Part shown: positions 1 to 6,442 of the stretch, in pieces
Position numbering within the stretch: position 1 is the first letter of the stretch
Layout of the letters: each line of letters opens with the position of its first letter
Source of the DNA: CAYYBZ01 sp964470285 [NCBI: uncultured Oligoflexia bacterium]
GTDB taxonomy: Bacteria > Bdellovibrionota_G > CAYYBZ01
Length of the DNA: 6,869 nucleotides
Direction of reading: 5' to 3'
NCBI GenBank assembly: GCA_964470285.1
Contig: CAYYBZ010000108.1
Location: 1-6,869, forward strand
The notes under the pieces: model-generated
What the model was told of the DNA's origin: nothing
What the model saw: the letters and a program-made list of their open reading frames with translations, nothing else
Database searches by the model: none
Position numbers and translations under genes: made by a program

Positions 1-54
1 GGCCCGCCGGTGCTGTCGGTCAACCTGTCGCCGCAGCGGTTCCAGCATCCCGAC
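1..54 (+). CDS. Fragment of an EAL-domain (c-di-GMP phosphodiesterase) gene, foreign to the rest of the window
   Basis: Frame 1 from base 1 reads GPPVLSVNLSPQRFQHPD. The core VNLSPQRFQHPD is the typical VNLSxxQFxxPDL signature near the middle of EAL phosphodiesterase domains, which hydrolyse cyclic di-GMP. Seventeen of the 18 codons end in G or C, unlike the AT-leaning codons of every other gene here. The family match stops after PD, where Leu is normally next; the frame then runs AGA GTA AGG TTT TAC GAT and meets TAA at 73-75. Both ends are missing, so nothing can be said about the full protein. The sharp drop in GC at about base 55 suggests that two unrelated DNAs were joined. A real decayed gene is possible but less likely. 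Confidence 0.7.
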
Positions 55-81
55 AGAGTAAGGTTTTACGATTAATTTATT

Positions 82-87
82 AGGAGG
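82..87 (+). promoter_or_regulatory. Strong ribosome binding site of acpP
   Basis: AGGAGG lies nine bases before the ATG at 97, a near-perfect Shine-Dalgarno sequence and the strongest in the window. This fits the high abundance expected of acyl carrier protein. I see no convincing -35/-10 pair between the composition break at about 55 and this site. The promoter has probably been lost with the true upstream DNA. Confidence 0.85.
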
Positions 88-96
88 TAAGTTTTT

Positions 97-330
97 ATGG
101 ATATAGAAAGCAAAGTGAAATCAATCATTGCCGATCAGCTTAATGTTAATGAGGCAGAACTTAAAACCGAAAGCGCCTTTATCGATGATCTCGGAGCGGA
201 TTCTCTGGACGTTGTAGAGCTGGTTATGGCTATGGAAGAGAATTTTGAAGTAACGATTCCCGACGAAGCTGCTGAAAAAATCAGAACAGTCGGTGATGCA
301 ATAGCATACATTAAAGAACACCAGAAATAG
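97..330 (+). CDS. acpP: Acyl carrier protein
   Basis: A 77-residue acidic protein that carries growing acyl chains as thioesters on a 4'-phosphopantetheine arm during type II fatty acid synthesis in the cytoplasm. The attachment serine is Ser36 in the motif DLGADSLD (residues 31-38), where holo-ACP synthase adds the arm. The second helix after it ([12 protein letters not shown]) is the acidic face that docks partner enzymes. Length and composition are standard for AcpP. The start is set by the AGGAGG nine bases upstream. Translation ends at TAG, followed at once by an in-frame TAA (328-333). fabF follows after 45 bases, the usual acpP-fabF pair. The expected upstream partner fabG is not seen because the window changes to foreign DNA 40 bases before the start. 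Confidence 0.98.
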   Translation: MDIESKVKSIIADQLNVNEAELKTESAFIDDLGADSLDVVELVMAMEENFEVTIPDEAAEKIRTVGDAIAYIKEHQK

Positions 331-366
331 TAAGGTTAAGTATAAAGGCTGTAACTTTAATATTTT

Positions 367-371
367 GGAGG
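367..371 (+). promoter_or_regulatory. Ribosome binding site fixing a TTG start for fabF
   Basis: GGAGG sits four bases before TTG 376. The frame is closed by TAA at 358-360, and only TAT TTT GGA GGT ATT lie between that stop and the TTG, so no ATG or GTG start is available upstream. The close spacing and weak start codon suggest lower initiation than for acpP. Confidence 0.75.
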
Positions 372-375
372 TATT

Positions 376-1617
376 TTGGAAAAGCGTAGAGTTGTGGTTA
401 CGGGTATAGGTCTTGTAACACCGATAGGTATAGGTCTTGAAGAAAACTGGAACTCCCTGATTGAAGGCAAAAGCGGAGTGTCGCACATAACCCGGTTTGA
501 TGCCAGTCAGTACGGAGTTCAGATTGCGGCAGAAGTTAAGGGTTTTGATCCCGAAAAATACATGGATAAGAAAGAAATCAAGCAGATGGATACTTTTATC
601 CAGTATGCCGTTGCAGCGGCTAAAATGGCCATTGATCAGTCCGGGTTTACAATAGACGACAGCAATTGCGAGAAAGTGGGCTCATTAGTCGGTGTCGGGC
701 TTGGGGGTCTTCCTGAAATTGAAAAAAATCATATTGCGCTTCTGGAAAAGGGACCCAGAAGGGTAAGTCCTTTTTTCATTCCCAAAATAATTGCCAATCT
801 GGCTCCGGGTCAGATTTCGATGAAATTTAATGCAAAGGGACCGAACGCATGCACTGTTACTGCCTGCGCTACCGGAACTCATTCTATAGGCGACGCTTAC
901 CGCATAATTGAGAGAGCAGATGCCGATGCCATGTTTGCAGGCGGCGCGGAGTCTACCATCGCTCCGCTTTGCATTGCCGGATTTACTTCAATGAGAGCCC
1001 TCTCTACAAGAAACGATGCCCCTGAAAAAGCATCCAGACCTTTTGACAAAGACAGAGACGGTTTCATAGTGGGTGAGGGAGCGGGAATTTTATTTCTCGA
1101 AGAAATGGAAACCGCCAAGAAGCGTGGAGCAAAAATACTTGCCGAGATTTGCGGATACGGTATGAGCTCGGATGCATATCACATTTCTGCCCCGGCTCCT
1201 GAAGGAGAGGGAGCAAACAGATGCATGAAAAATGCCGTAAAAAGCGCCGGATTGAATCTCGAAAATATCGATTATATTAATGCTCACGGAACTTCTACCC
1301 AATACAACGATGCGACAGAAACGATTGCAATAAAAAATCTTTTCGGTGATCATGCAAAAAAGCTCAAAATAAGTTCCACGAAGTCCATGACGGGACATCT
1401 ACTGGGAGGCGCCGGTGGAGTAGAAGCCGCCTATACTGTTTTGGCTTTGAACAGAGGTATAATTCCTCCGACGACAAATTACGAGACACCCGATCCTCAA
1501 TGCGATCTTGATTATGTCCCAAACAAAGCTCAGGAAACAAAACCTAAAACCGCTTTGAGTAACTCATTCGGTTTCGGCGGGACCAATGCGGCATTGTGTT
1601 TTAAGAAGTTTGAATAG
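376..1617 (+). CDS. fabF: 3-oxoacyl-[acyl-carrier-protein] synthase II (KAS II)
   Basis: A 413-residue condensing enzyme that elongates acyl-ACP with malonyl-ACP, releasing CO2; FabF-type enzymes also extend unsaturated chains. The thiolase-fold active site is complete: nucleophile Cys164 in VTACATG, His304 in NAHGTST, Lys336 in SSTKSMTGH and His341 in the same block. The glycine-rich C-terminal loop [11 protein letters not shown] (395-405) contains Phe400, the gate residue of the family. These positions match the E. coli FabF numbering almost exactly, and total length is the same (about 413). The start is TTG. It gives [12 protein letters not shown], which aligns with the usual FabF beginning, whereas the first internal Met is residue 63 and would remove conserved sequence. 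rpiB begins two bases after the stop. FabB is the main alternative, but position after acpP and the motifs favour FabF. Confidence 0.97.
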   Translation: MEKRRVVVTGIGLVTPIGIGLEENWNSLIEGKSGVSHITRFDASQYGVQIAAEVKGFDPEKYMDKKEIKQMDTFIQYAVAAAKMAIDQSGFTIDDSNCEKVGSLVGVGLGGLPEIEKNHIALLEKGPRRVSPFFIPKIIANLAPGQISMKFNAKGPNACTVTACATGTHSIGDAYRIIERADADAMFAGGAESTIAPLCIAGFTSMRALSTRNDAPEKASRPFDKDRDGFIVGEGAGILFLEEMETAKKRGAKILAEICGYGMSSDAYHISAPAPEGEGANRCMKNAVKSAGLNLENIDYINAHGTSTQYNDATETIAIKNLFGDHAKKLKISSTKSMTGHLLGGAGGVEAAYTVLALNRGIIPPTTNYETPDPQCDLDYVPNKAQETKPKTALSNSFGFGGTNAALCFKKFE

Positions 1618-1619
1618 TT

Positions 1620-2063
1620 ATGAAAAAAAAAGTCTCTGTAATTATCGGATCGGATCATGCAGGATTTCTTTTAAAGGAAAATTTAAAGGAATACCTGAAA
1701 CAAAAAGGATTTGATGTTATAGATTCCGGAACTGACTCAGAAGAATCCTGCGATTATCCCGATTATGCAAAAGAAGTAGCAGGCTGTGTATCAGAAGGCA
1801 AATGCAGAATCGGTTTGCTTGTCTGCGGGACCGGAATAGGCATGTCAATGACCGCCAACAGGTTTCCAAAAGTTCGTGCTGCACTCGTTTCCAGTAACTT
1901 CCAGGCTGAAATGGCCAAAAAACATAACAATGCAAACGTGCTGGTTTTCGGTAGCAGGACAACCGGTCCTACCGAGGCCCGTATAATGCTCGATAAATGG
2001 TTGAATGCTAAGTTTGAAGGCGGAAGACATCTCAGGCGGGTCAAGAAGATAGACCGCACGTGA
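1620..2063 (+). CDS. rpiB: Ribose-5-phosphate isomerase B (RpiB/LacAB family)
   Basis: A 147-residue cytoplasmic isomerase that interconverts ribose-5-phosphate and ribulose-5-phosphate in the non-oxidative pentose phosphate pathway. Visible motifs are GSDHAG (10-15), DYPD (45-48), the active-site loop CGTGIGMS (69-76), HNNANVL (102-108) and EGGRH (133-137). Cys69 is the proton-shuttling cysteine of the E. coli type; actinobacterial relatives use a glutamate instead. The length is usual. The ATG follows the fabF stop by two bases and has no clear Shine-Dalgarno, only AAGAAG at 1603-1608, so translation is probably coupled to fabF. Nine consecutive A bases follow the ATG. Some members of the family act on allose-6-phosphate or galactose-6-phosphate, but the housekeeping setting favours ribose-5-phosphate. 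Its product ribulose-5-phosphate is a substrate of RibBA encoded downstream. Confidence 0.95.
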   Translation: MKKKVSVIIGSDHAGFLLKENLKEYLKQKGFDVIDSGTDSEESCDYPDYAKEVAGCVSEGKCRIGLLVCGTGIGMSMTANRFPKVRAALVSSNFQAEMAKKHNNANVLVFGSRTTGPTEARIMLDKWLNAKFEGGRHLRRVKKIDRT

Positions 2064-2072
2064 TCTGTGATC

Positions 2073-2076
2073 GGAG
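2073..2076 (+). promoter_or_regulatory. Ribosome binding site that places the glyA start at 2085
   Basis: GGAG lies eight bases before ATG 2085. An in-frame GTG at 2067 would add six residues, but it has no binding site in front of it and lies four bases after the rpiB stop. The ATG gives MSDLKTYD, a normal GlyA beginning. Confidence 0.75.
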
Positions 2077-2084
2077 AATTAACA

Positions 2085-3335
2085 ATGAGTGATTTAAAAA
2101 CCTATGATAGTGAGCTTTACGGAGCTTTAAAAAGAGAAACTCAAAGGCAGTCAATGAACCTTGAACTTATAGCTTCCGAAAATTATGTAAGTGAAAGAGT
2201 TCTGGAGGCAATGGGTTCTGTAATGACTAACAAATATGCGGAAGGCTATCCGGGAAAAAGATATTACGGAGGTTGCGAGTATGTAGATGAGGCCGAAGAT
2301 CTCGCAATTAAAAGAGCTAAAGAAATATTCGAAGTAGATTATGTAAACGTTCAGCCTCATTCAGGTTCTCAGGCAAACATGGGTGTGTACTTCGCCGTTT
2401 TACAACCCGGAGATACAATTTTAAGCATGAACCTTGCTCATGGCGGTCATTTAACTCACGGGAGCCCCGTTAACTTCTCAGGCAAGTTTTTCAAAGTGGT
2501 TCCTTATGGTGTGAGTAAAAATGATCAAAGAATAGATATGAACGATGTAGAGGATCTTGCAAAAAGAAATAATCCAAAATTGATTGTGGTAGGGGCAAGC
2601 GCGTATCCAAGAGCAATTGATTTTAAGGCCTTCAGGGAAATAGCCGATAAGGTAGGAGCTCTGCTTATGGCCGATATCGCTCATCCTGCGGGTATTATTG
2701 CGGCTAAGAAACATCCCGATCCTGTTCCGTACTGTGATTTTGTTACAACTACAACACATAAAACACTCAGAGGTCCAAGGGGCGGAATGCTTATGTCTAC
2801 GGAAGAGCATTCTAAAAAAGTAAAAAGTATGATTTTCCCCGGAATACAGGGCGGACCTTTAATGCATGTAATTGCAGCCAAAGCTGTAGCCTTCAAGGAA
2901 GTCCTTGAAAAAGATTTCACTAGATACATAGATCAGGTTTTAAAAAATGCAAATGTACTGGCTTCGTCGCTGGTAGAACTTGGTTACAAGATAACATCCG
3001 GCGGTACAGATACTCATGTGATGCTTCTAGACCTGACAGAGAAGAAGATTACCGGTAAAGATTCAGAAAAAGCTCTTGATAGAGCAAGAATAACCGTTAA
3101 TAAAAACATGATCCCGTTTGATGAAAAAAGTCCATTCATAACAAGCGGTATAAGGCTTGGAACTCCGGCTCTTACAACGCGCGGGATGAAAGAAAATGAG
3201 ATGAAGAAGGTGGCAGAGCTGATTGACAGGGTTCTTTCCAATCTGACCGATGAAAAAACCATTAAAAGTGTCAGGGCCGAAGTTGAAGCGCTATGTAAAG
3301 AGTTTCCCATTTATAGAGACCGCCTGGTCGATTAA
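2085..3335 (+). CDS. glyA: Serine hydroxymethyltransferase
   Basis: A 416-residue PLP enzyme (E. coli GlyA has 417) that converts serine and tetrahydrofolate to glycine and 5,10-methylene-THF, the main source of one-carbon units for purines, thymidylate and methionine. The PLP-binding lysine is Lys226 in [14 protein letters not shown] (221-234). Other family marks are LIASENYVS (28-36), the [12 protein letters not shown] loop (52-63), [10 protein letters not shown] (117-126) with His122 near the cofactor ring, Asp197 and His200 in ADIAHPAG, and Arg357 in SGIRLGTPA, which holds the substrate carboxylate. All look intact, with no internal insertion or truncation. It lies 21 bases after rpiB. 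The 90 bases after its stop are the longest internal gap in the window. The folate and glycine products feed synthesis of GTP, the other riboflavin precursor. Confidence 0.98.
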   Translation: MSDLKTYDSELYGALKRETQRQSMNLELIASENYVSERVLEAMGSVMTNKYAEGYPGKRYYGGCEYVDEAEDLAIKRAKEIFEVDYVNVQPHSGSQANMGVYFAVLQPGDTILSMNLAHGGHLTHGSPVNFSGKFFKVVPYGVSKNDQRIDMNDVEDLAKRNNPKLIVVGASAYPRAIDFKAFREIADKVGALLMADIAHPAGIIAAKKHPDPVPYCDFVTTTTHKTLRGPRGGMLMSTEEHSKKVKSMIFPGIQGGPLMHVIAAKAVAFKEVLEKDFTRYIDQVLKNANVLASSLVELGYKITSGGTDTHVMLLDLTEKKITGKDSEKALDRARITVNKNMIPFDEKSPFITSGIRLGTPALTTRGMKENEMKKVAELIDRVLSNLTDEKTIKSVRAEVEALCKEFPIYRDRLVD

Positions 3336-3429
3336 TGTTGAATTAAAGATAACTGACAGTTCTGATTTTTGTGAAATGTTTAAGAGAGATTATTCCCGGC
3401 GGGCATATCCTTTAAGGACGGTACAATGA
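3250..3429 (+). other. Possible small ORF bridging glyA and ribD (59 codons, uncertain)
   Basis: In frame 1, ATG 3250 opens a 59-codon frame that overlaps the last 86 bases of glyA in another frame, crosses the whole glyA-ribD gap without a stop and ends at TGA 3427-3429. That stop forms an ATGA overlap with the ribD start, a junction typical of translationally coupled genes. The predicted C-terminal half includes DSSDFCEMFKRDYSRRAYP. I do not recognise a family. There is no good Shine-Dalgarno at ATG 3250 or at the internal ATG 3376. It could be chance, a decayed remnant of a gene once sitting between glyA and ribD, or a short leader translated into ribD. Confidence 0.2.
3414..3418 (+). promoter_or_regulatory. 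Ribosome binding site of ribD
   Basis: AAGGA lies seven bases before ATG 3426, so ribD can initiate on its own. The rest of the 90-base gap (3336-3425) shows no FMN riboswitch core and no clear promoter or terminator. Its only symmetry is the small inverted repeat AACTG-A-CAGTT at 3351-3361. Confidence 0.75.
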
Positions 3430-4520
3430 CTCATGACGAGAAAATAATGAGAGAAGTTCTTATGCTTGCAAAGAGGGGAGCACGTTCGGTTTCTCCCAAT
3501 CCTATGGTAGGAGCCGTAATACTGAAAAATGGAAAAATTGTTTCAAGAGGATATCACAGGAAATACGGTGCTTCTCATGCAGAGATAAACGCACTAAAAA
3601 AATTAAAATTCATGGCCAAAAACTGCTCGCTGTTTATTAATCTTGAGCCCTGCTGTCATTACGGGAAAACGCCGCCCTGTGTTGATGCAATTATTAAAAG
3701 TGGAATAAAAAATGTCGTTATCGGAATGAAGGATCCCAACCCTTTAGTATCGGGAAAGGGAGTAAAAGCATTACAAAAAGCAAGAATTAAGGTTACAAAA
3801 AATGTTCTTAAAAAAGATTGCGAAGAGCTAAATGAAGTTTATGTGAAATATATCAACTCTAAAATACCTTTTGTTTATCTTAAAGCCGCAATATCCTTGG
3901 ACGGCAAAATTGCCATGCATAACGGAGAATCTAAGTGGATAACAGGTCCGCTTGCCAGAAAATACGTTCATAAAGTACGCAGTATAAGCGATGCCGTCCT
4001 GGTAGGGGTAAAAACCGTAATTAAGGATAACCCGAGTCTTAATGCCAGAAATGCGGGCAAAATAAAAAATCCTCTAAGAGTTATACTTGATTCCAATTTA
4101 AAGGCTCCTTTAAACTCAAAAGTTTTCAAGGTCAATAAGAATATTAAAACAGCCGTGTTTACAAATAATAGCTCTTCAAAAAGAAAAACTGCATATTTGA
4201 GGAAAAAGGGAATTATAGTTAAAAAAGTGAAAAGTGATTCAACCGGTTTAAATCTGCGTGAAATATTGAAAGAACTTGGAAAGATGAATGTTGCTTCAGT
4301 TTTGGTAGAGGGAGGCAATGAGATATTCACGTCGTTTATCAGGAATAAATTGGCAGATAAGGTTATTTTAATCTACGGAAATAAAATTCTTGGCGGAGAA
4401 AACTCGCTTTCATGCTTTGGAAATGTCGGAGTTTCTAAGTTAAATCAGGCCTTTACCTTAAAGTCTTTATCTGTTATAAGACTCGGTCAGGATACGATAG
4501 TATCCGGTTATCTAGGATAA
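3426..4520 (+). CDS. ribD: Bifunctional diaminohydroxyphosphoribosylaminopyrimidine deaminase / 5-amino-6-(5-phosphoribosylamino)uracil reductase
   Basis: A 364-residue two-domain enzyme for the second and third steps of riboflavin synthesis: deamination of the pyrimidine made by GTP cyclohydrolase II, then NADPH-dependent reduction of the ribosyl chain. The N-terminal deaminase domain (about 1-145) has SPNPMVGAV (23-31), HAE with Zn ligand His51 and catalytic Glu53, and PCCHYGKTPPC (75-85) with Zn ligands Cys76 and Cys85. The C-terminal reductase domain (about 148-364) starts with LKAAISLDGKIA (152-163), then has SDAVLVGVKTVIKDNPSL and VLVEGGNE (292-299). Both active sites look complete. By hand count it has 50 lysines (about 14%), more than expected from its neighbours, reflecting AT-rich codons. 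ribE begins 17 bases downstream. Confidence 0.97.
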   Translation: MTHDEKIMREVLMLAKRGARSVSPNPMVGAVILKNGKIVSRGYHRKYGASHAEINALKKLKFMAKNCSLFINLEPCCHYGKTPPCVDAIIKSGIKNVVIGMKDPNPLVSGKGVKALQKARIKVTKNVLKKDCEELNEVYVKYINSKIPFVYLKAAISLDGKIAMHNGESKWITGPLARKYVHKVRSISDAVLVGVKTVIKDNPSLNARNAGKIKNPLRVILDSNLKAPLNSKVFKVNKNIKTAVFTNNSSSKRKTAYLRKKGIIVKKVKSDSTGLNLREILKELGKMNVASVLVEGGNEIFTSFIRNKLADKVILIYGNKILGGENSLSCFGNVGVSKLNQAFTLKSLSVIRLGQDTIVSGYLG

Positions 4521-4537
4521 AACTCAATATAATCAAT

Positions 4538-5191
4538 ATGTTCACTGGAATAATAGAATCCTTAGGAAAGGTTTCCAAGATAAATTTTCAAGGAAACCGC
4601 GCAGATTTATACATTGAAAATCCTTTAAATTTCGATGATGTTAAAACAGGTTCCAGTGTCTGTGTAAACGGATCATGTCTCACTGTGTTAGAAAAAATAA
4701 CATATACAGACAAAGAATTTTACCGTTTTGATGTTTCAGAAGAGACTTTAGAGAAAACTACTTTCAAAACCCTCAAATCCGGAGAGTCGGTTAATCTTGA
4801 GCGTTCTTTAACGCTCTCAGGAAGATTAGATGGGCATCTGGTTTTAGGCCATGTAGATACTACGGTAAAAATAAGAAGCATAAGTACCAAAAACTCAGGC
4901 GATAAAATTGTAGAATTCGGCTTTGATGAAAATTTCAAAACTTACTTTATAGAAAAGGGTTCGGTAGCGATTAACGGTATAAGCCTGACAATTTTTGATG
5001 TTACGGATTACAGCTTTAAATGTGTGGTACTTCCTTTTACGTGGGATAATACGAATCTTAAGAATTTAAAGGAAGGAGACAGACTGAATATGGAAACCGA
5101 TGTAATCGGTAAATATGTTAAAAAATTCAGCGTTACAGATGAGAGAAAGAAAAGCATAGATTTTGAATTTTTACGTGAACACGGATTTTAA
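4538..5191 (+). CDS. ribE: Riboflavin synthase, alpha chain
   Basis: A 217-residue enzyme that transfers a four-carbon unit between two molecules of 6,7-dimethyl-8-ribityllumazine, giving riboflavin and recycling the pyrimidine. It is made of two similar beta-barrel halves. The N-terminal half (1 to about 97) has MFTGIIESLG, GSSVCVNGSCLTV (38-50) and FDVSEETLEKTT. The linker region has SGRLDGHLVLGHVDTT (94-109). The second half repeats the pattern as GSVAINGISLTI (141-152) and ends with ETDVIGKYV. The C-terminus FLREHGF is typical. In the second half the usual P-[HE]-T segment reads LPFTWDNTNL (165-174), so Phe replaces the common His or Glu, a modest variation. No Shine-Dalgarno stands close to the ATG (AGGA at 4514-4517 is 20 bases away), so expression may depend on coupling to ribD. 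Some genomes call this gene ribC. Confidence 0.96.
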   Translation: MFTGIIESLGKVSKINFQGNRADLYIENPLNFDDVKTGSSVCVNGSCLTVLEKITYTDKEFYRFDVSEETLEKTTFKTLKSGESVNLERSLTLSGRLDGHLVLGHVDTTVKIRSISTKNSGDKIVEFGFDENFKTYFIEKGSVAINGISLTIFDVTDYSFKCVVLPFTWDNTNLKNLKEGDRLNMETDVIGKYVKKFSVTDERKKSIDFEFLREHGF

Positions 5192-5195
5192 AGGA
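5191..5195 (+). promoter_or_regulatory. Ribosome binding site that places the ribBA start at 5202
   Basis: AAGGA overlaps the last base of the ribE stop and lies six bases before ATG 5202. An in-frame TTG at 5163 inside ribE would add 13 residues not expected for the family, and it has no binding site of its own. Confidence 0.8.
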
Positions 5196-5201
5196 AATAA
5201 C

Positions 5202-6410
5202 ATGACTGAGAACAGGGTTTTAAAAGCTTGCGAGGATTTAAGAAAAGGCAAAATGATTGTACTGGTCGATGATGAGGATCGTGAAAACGAAGGTGATCTT
5301 ACTTTGTCGGCTCAGATGGTTACACCCGAAGCTGTAAATTTTATGACAAAACACGGCCGGGGTCTGGTTTGTCTGGCAATAAACGAACAAATTGCAGAGC
5401 AGTTGCAGTTACCTCCAATGGTTTCTAACAACACTTCGCGTTTTGGTACGGCTTTTACGGTATCCGTTGAAGCGAAGAAAGGCGTAACAACCGGAATTTC
5501 AGCTAAAGATAGGGCAACAACAATAATGACTGCCGTCAATGAAAAGGCTAAACCCGAAGATCTTGTGAAGCCGGGTCATATATTCCCTATAATTGCGAAA
5601 AAGGGAGGTGTTCTTGTTAGAACCGGGCAGACCGAGGGATCTGTGGATCTTATGAATATCGCCGGCTTAAGAGGAGCTGCTGTTATTTGCGAAATACTTA
5701 AACCCGACGGAACAATGGCGCGTATGAAAGATTTGAGAAAATTCGCAAAAAAACATGATCTTATGATTCTTACCATTCAGGAAATAATTGAATATAAAAC
5801 CCAAAGAGAATCCTTAATAAAAAAACTGGCACAGGCCAGAATGCCGATTAAAGATGCAGGTGATTTTAAAGTCATAGCTTATGAAAGCCAAATTGATAAT
5901 TTCATGCATGTTGCATTGATAAAGGGAGACATCTCAGATCAGGACAATGTCCTTGTAAGAGTTCATTCGGAATGTTTTTCCGGAGACATACTTAATTCAT
6001 TAAGATGTGACTGCGGGGCTCAACTTGAAAAAGCCATAGAAATGATTGCCAAAGAGGGAAAAGGTGTATTAGTTTACATGAGACAGGAAGGCCGGGGCAT
6101 AGGATTTTTGAACAAGCTGAAAGCCTATGAGCTTCAGGATAAGGGTGCGGACACTGTTGAAGCCAATGAGATCCTCGGATTCAAGGCAGACTTAAGGGAA
6201 TACGGCATAGGCGCCCAGATACTTAAGGATATAGGGCTTAAAAATATAAGACTCATGACCAATAATCCAAGAAAGATAGTCGGTCTTGAAGGCTACGGTA
6301 TAAAAGTTGTAGAAAGAGTACCGTTGCTCGTAAAGCCGGAAAAGCACAACATTGCATATTTAAAAACCAAGAGGAAAAAATTAGGCCACCTTTTGGATAA
6401 GATTTCTTAA
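5202..6410 (+). CDS. ribBA: Bifunctional 3,4-dihydroxy-2-butanone 4-phosphate synthase / GTP cyclohydrolase II
   Basis: A 402-residue fusion that starts both branches of riboflavin synthesis. The RibB domain (about 1-200) turns ribulose-5-phosphate into dihydroxybutanone phosphate and formate; it has DDEDRENEGDL (23-33) with acidic metal ligands, HGRGLVC (51-57), NNTSRFGTAFTV and GHIFPI (125-130). The RibA domain (about 207-402) opens the GTP ring; Zn ligands Cys258, Cys269 and Cys271 lie in HSECFSGDILNSLRCDCG, followed by RQEGRGIG (294-301), DLREYGIGAQIL with Arg332, and TNNPRKIVGLEGYG (353-366). All GTP cyclohydrolase II residues I can place are present, so this half is not degenerate as in some proteobacterial RibBA. 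One oddity: the block usually written R-x-GHTE reads RTGQTE, with Gln143 where the second metal-binding His is expected. Ten bases separate it from ribE. Confidence 0.97.
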   Translation: MTENRVLKACEDLRKGKMIVLVDDEDRENEGDLTLSAQMVTPEAVNFMTKHGRGLVCLAINEQIAEQLQLPPMVSNNTSRFGTAFTVSVEAKKGVTTGISAKDRATTIMTAVNEKAKPEDLVKPGHIFPIIAKKGGVLVRTGQTEGSVDLMNIAGLRGAAVICEILKPDGTMARMKDLRKFAKKHDLMILTIQEIIEYKTQRESLIKKLAQARMPIKDAGDFKVIAYESQIDNFMHVALIKGDISDQDNVLVRVHSECFSGDILNSLRCDCGAQLEKAIEMIAKEGKGVLVYMRQEGRGIGFLNKLKAYELQDKGADTVEANEILGFKADLREYGIGAQILKDIGLKNIRLMTNNPRKIVGLEGYGIKVVERVPLLVKPEKHNIAYLKTKRKKLGHLLDKIS

Positions 6411-6432
6411 AAATTGCTAAACAAGTTTAATA

Positions 6433-6438
6433 GAGGTG
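6433..6438 (+). promoter_or_regulatory. Ribosome binding site of ribH
   Basis: GAGGTG lies just before ATG 6443; its GAGG core is six bases away from the start. The gap after ribBA is 32 bases with no hairpin visible, so ribH probably shares the ribBA transcript. Confidence 0.75.
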
Positions 6439-6442
6439 TAAA

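Noticed and set aside
1-96. A true regulatory or operon link between an EAL phosphodiesterase and acpP
   Set aside because: The EAL piece is incomplete on both sides and differs sharply in composition and codon use, which points to a joining artefact.
331-375. Separate promoter between acpP and fabF
   Set aside because: The stretch is AT-rich with TATA-like words, but no -35/-10 pair with proper spacing is convincing.
121-486. Minus-strand open frame of 121 codons across acpP and the fabF start
   Set aside because: It lies opposite two certain genes, has no recognisable domain and is expected as a shadow frame. Other minus-strand frames opposite the eight genes were dismissed for the same reason.
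2067-2084. Earlier GTG start for glyA
   Set aside because: It has no ribosome binding site and adds six residues, while ATG 2085 has GGAG eight bases upstream and gives the normal GlyA N-terminus.
3351-3370. Inverted repeat AACTG-A-CAGTT followed by a short T run, as a terminator after glyA
   Set aside because: The arms are five bases with a one-base centre, so no stable hairpin can form, and the T run is offset by several bases.
5163-5201. Earlier TTG start for ribBA overlapping ribE
   Set aside because: AAGGA is correctly placed for ATG 5202, and the 13 extra residues are the out-of-frame image of the ribE C-terminal codons.
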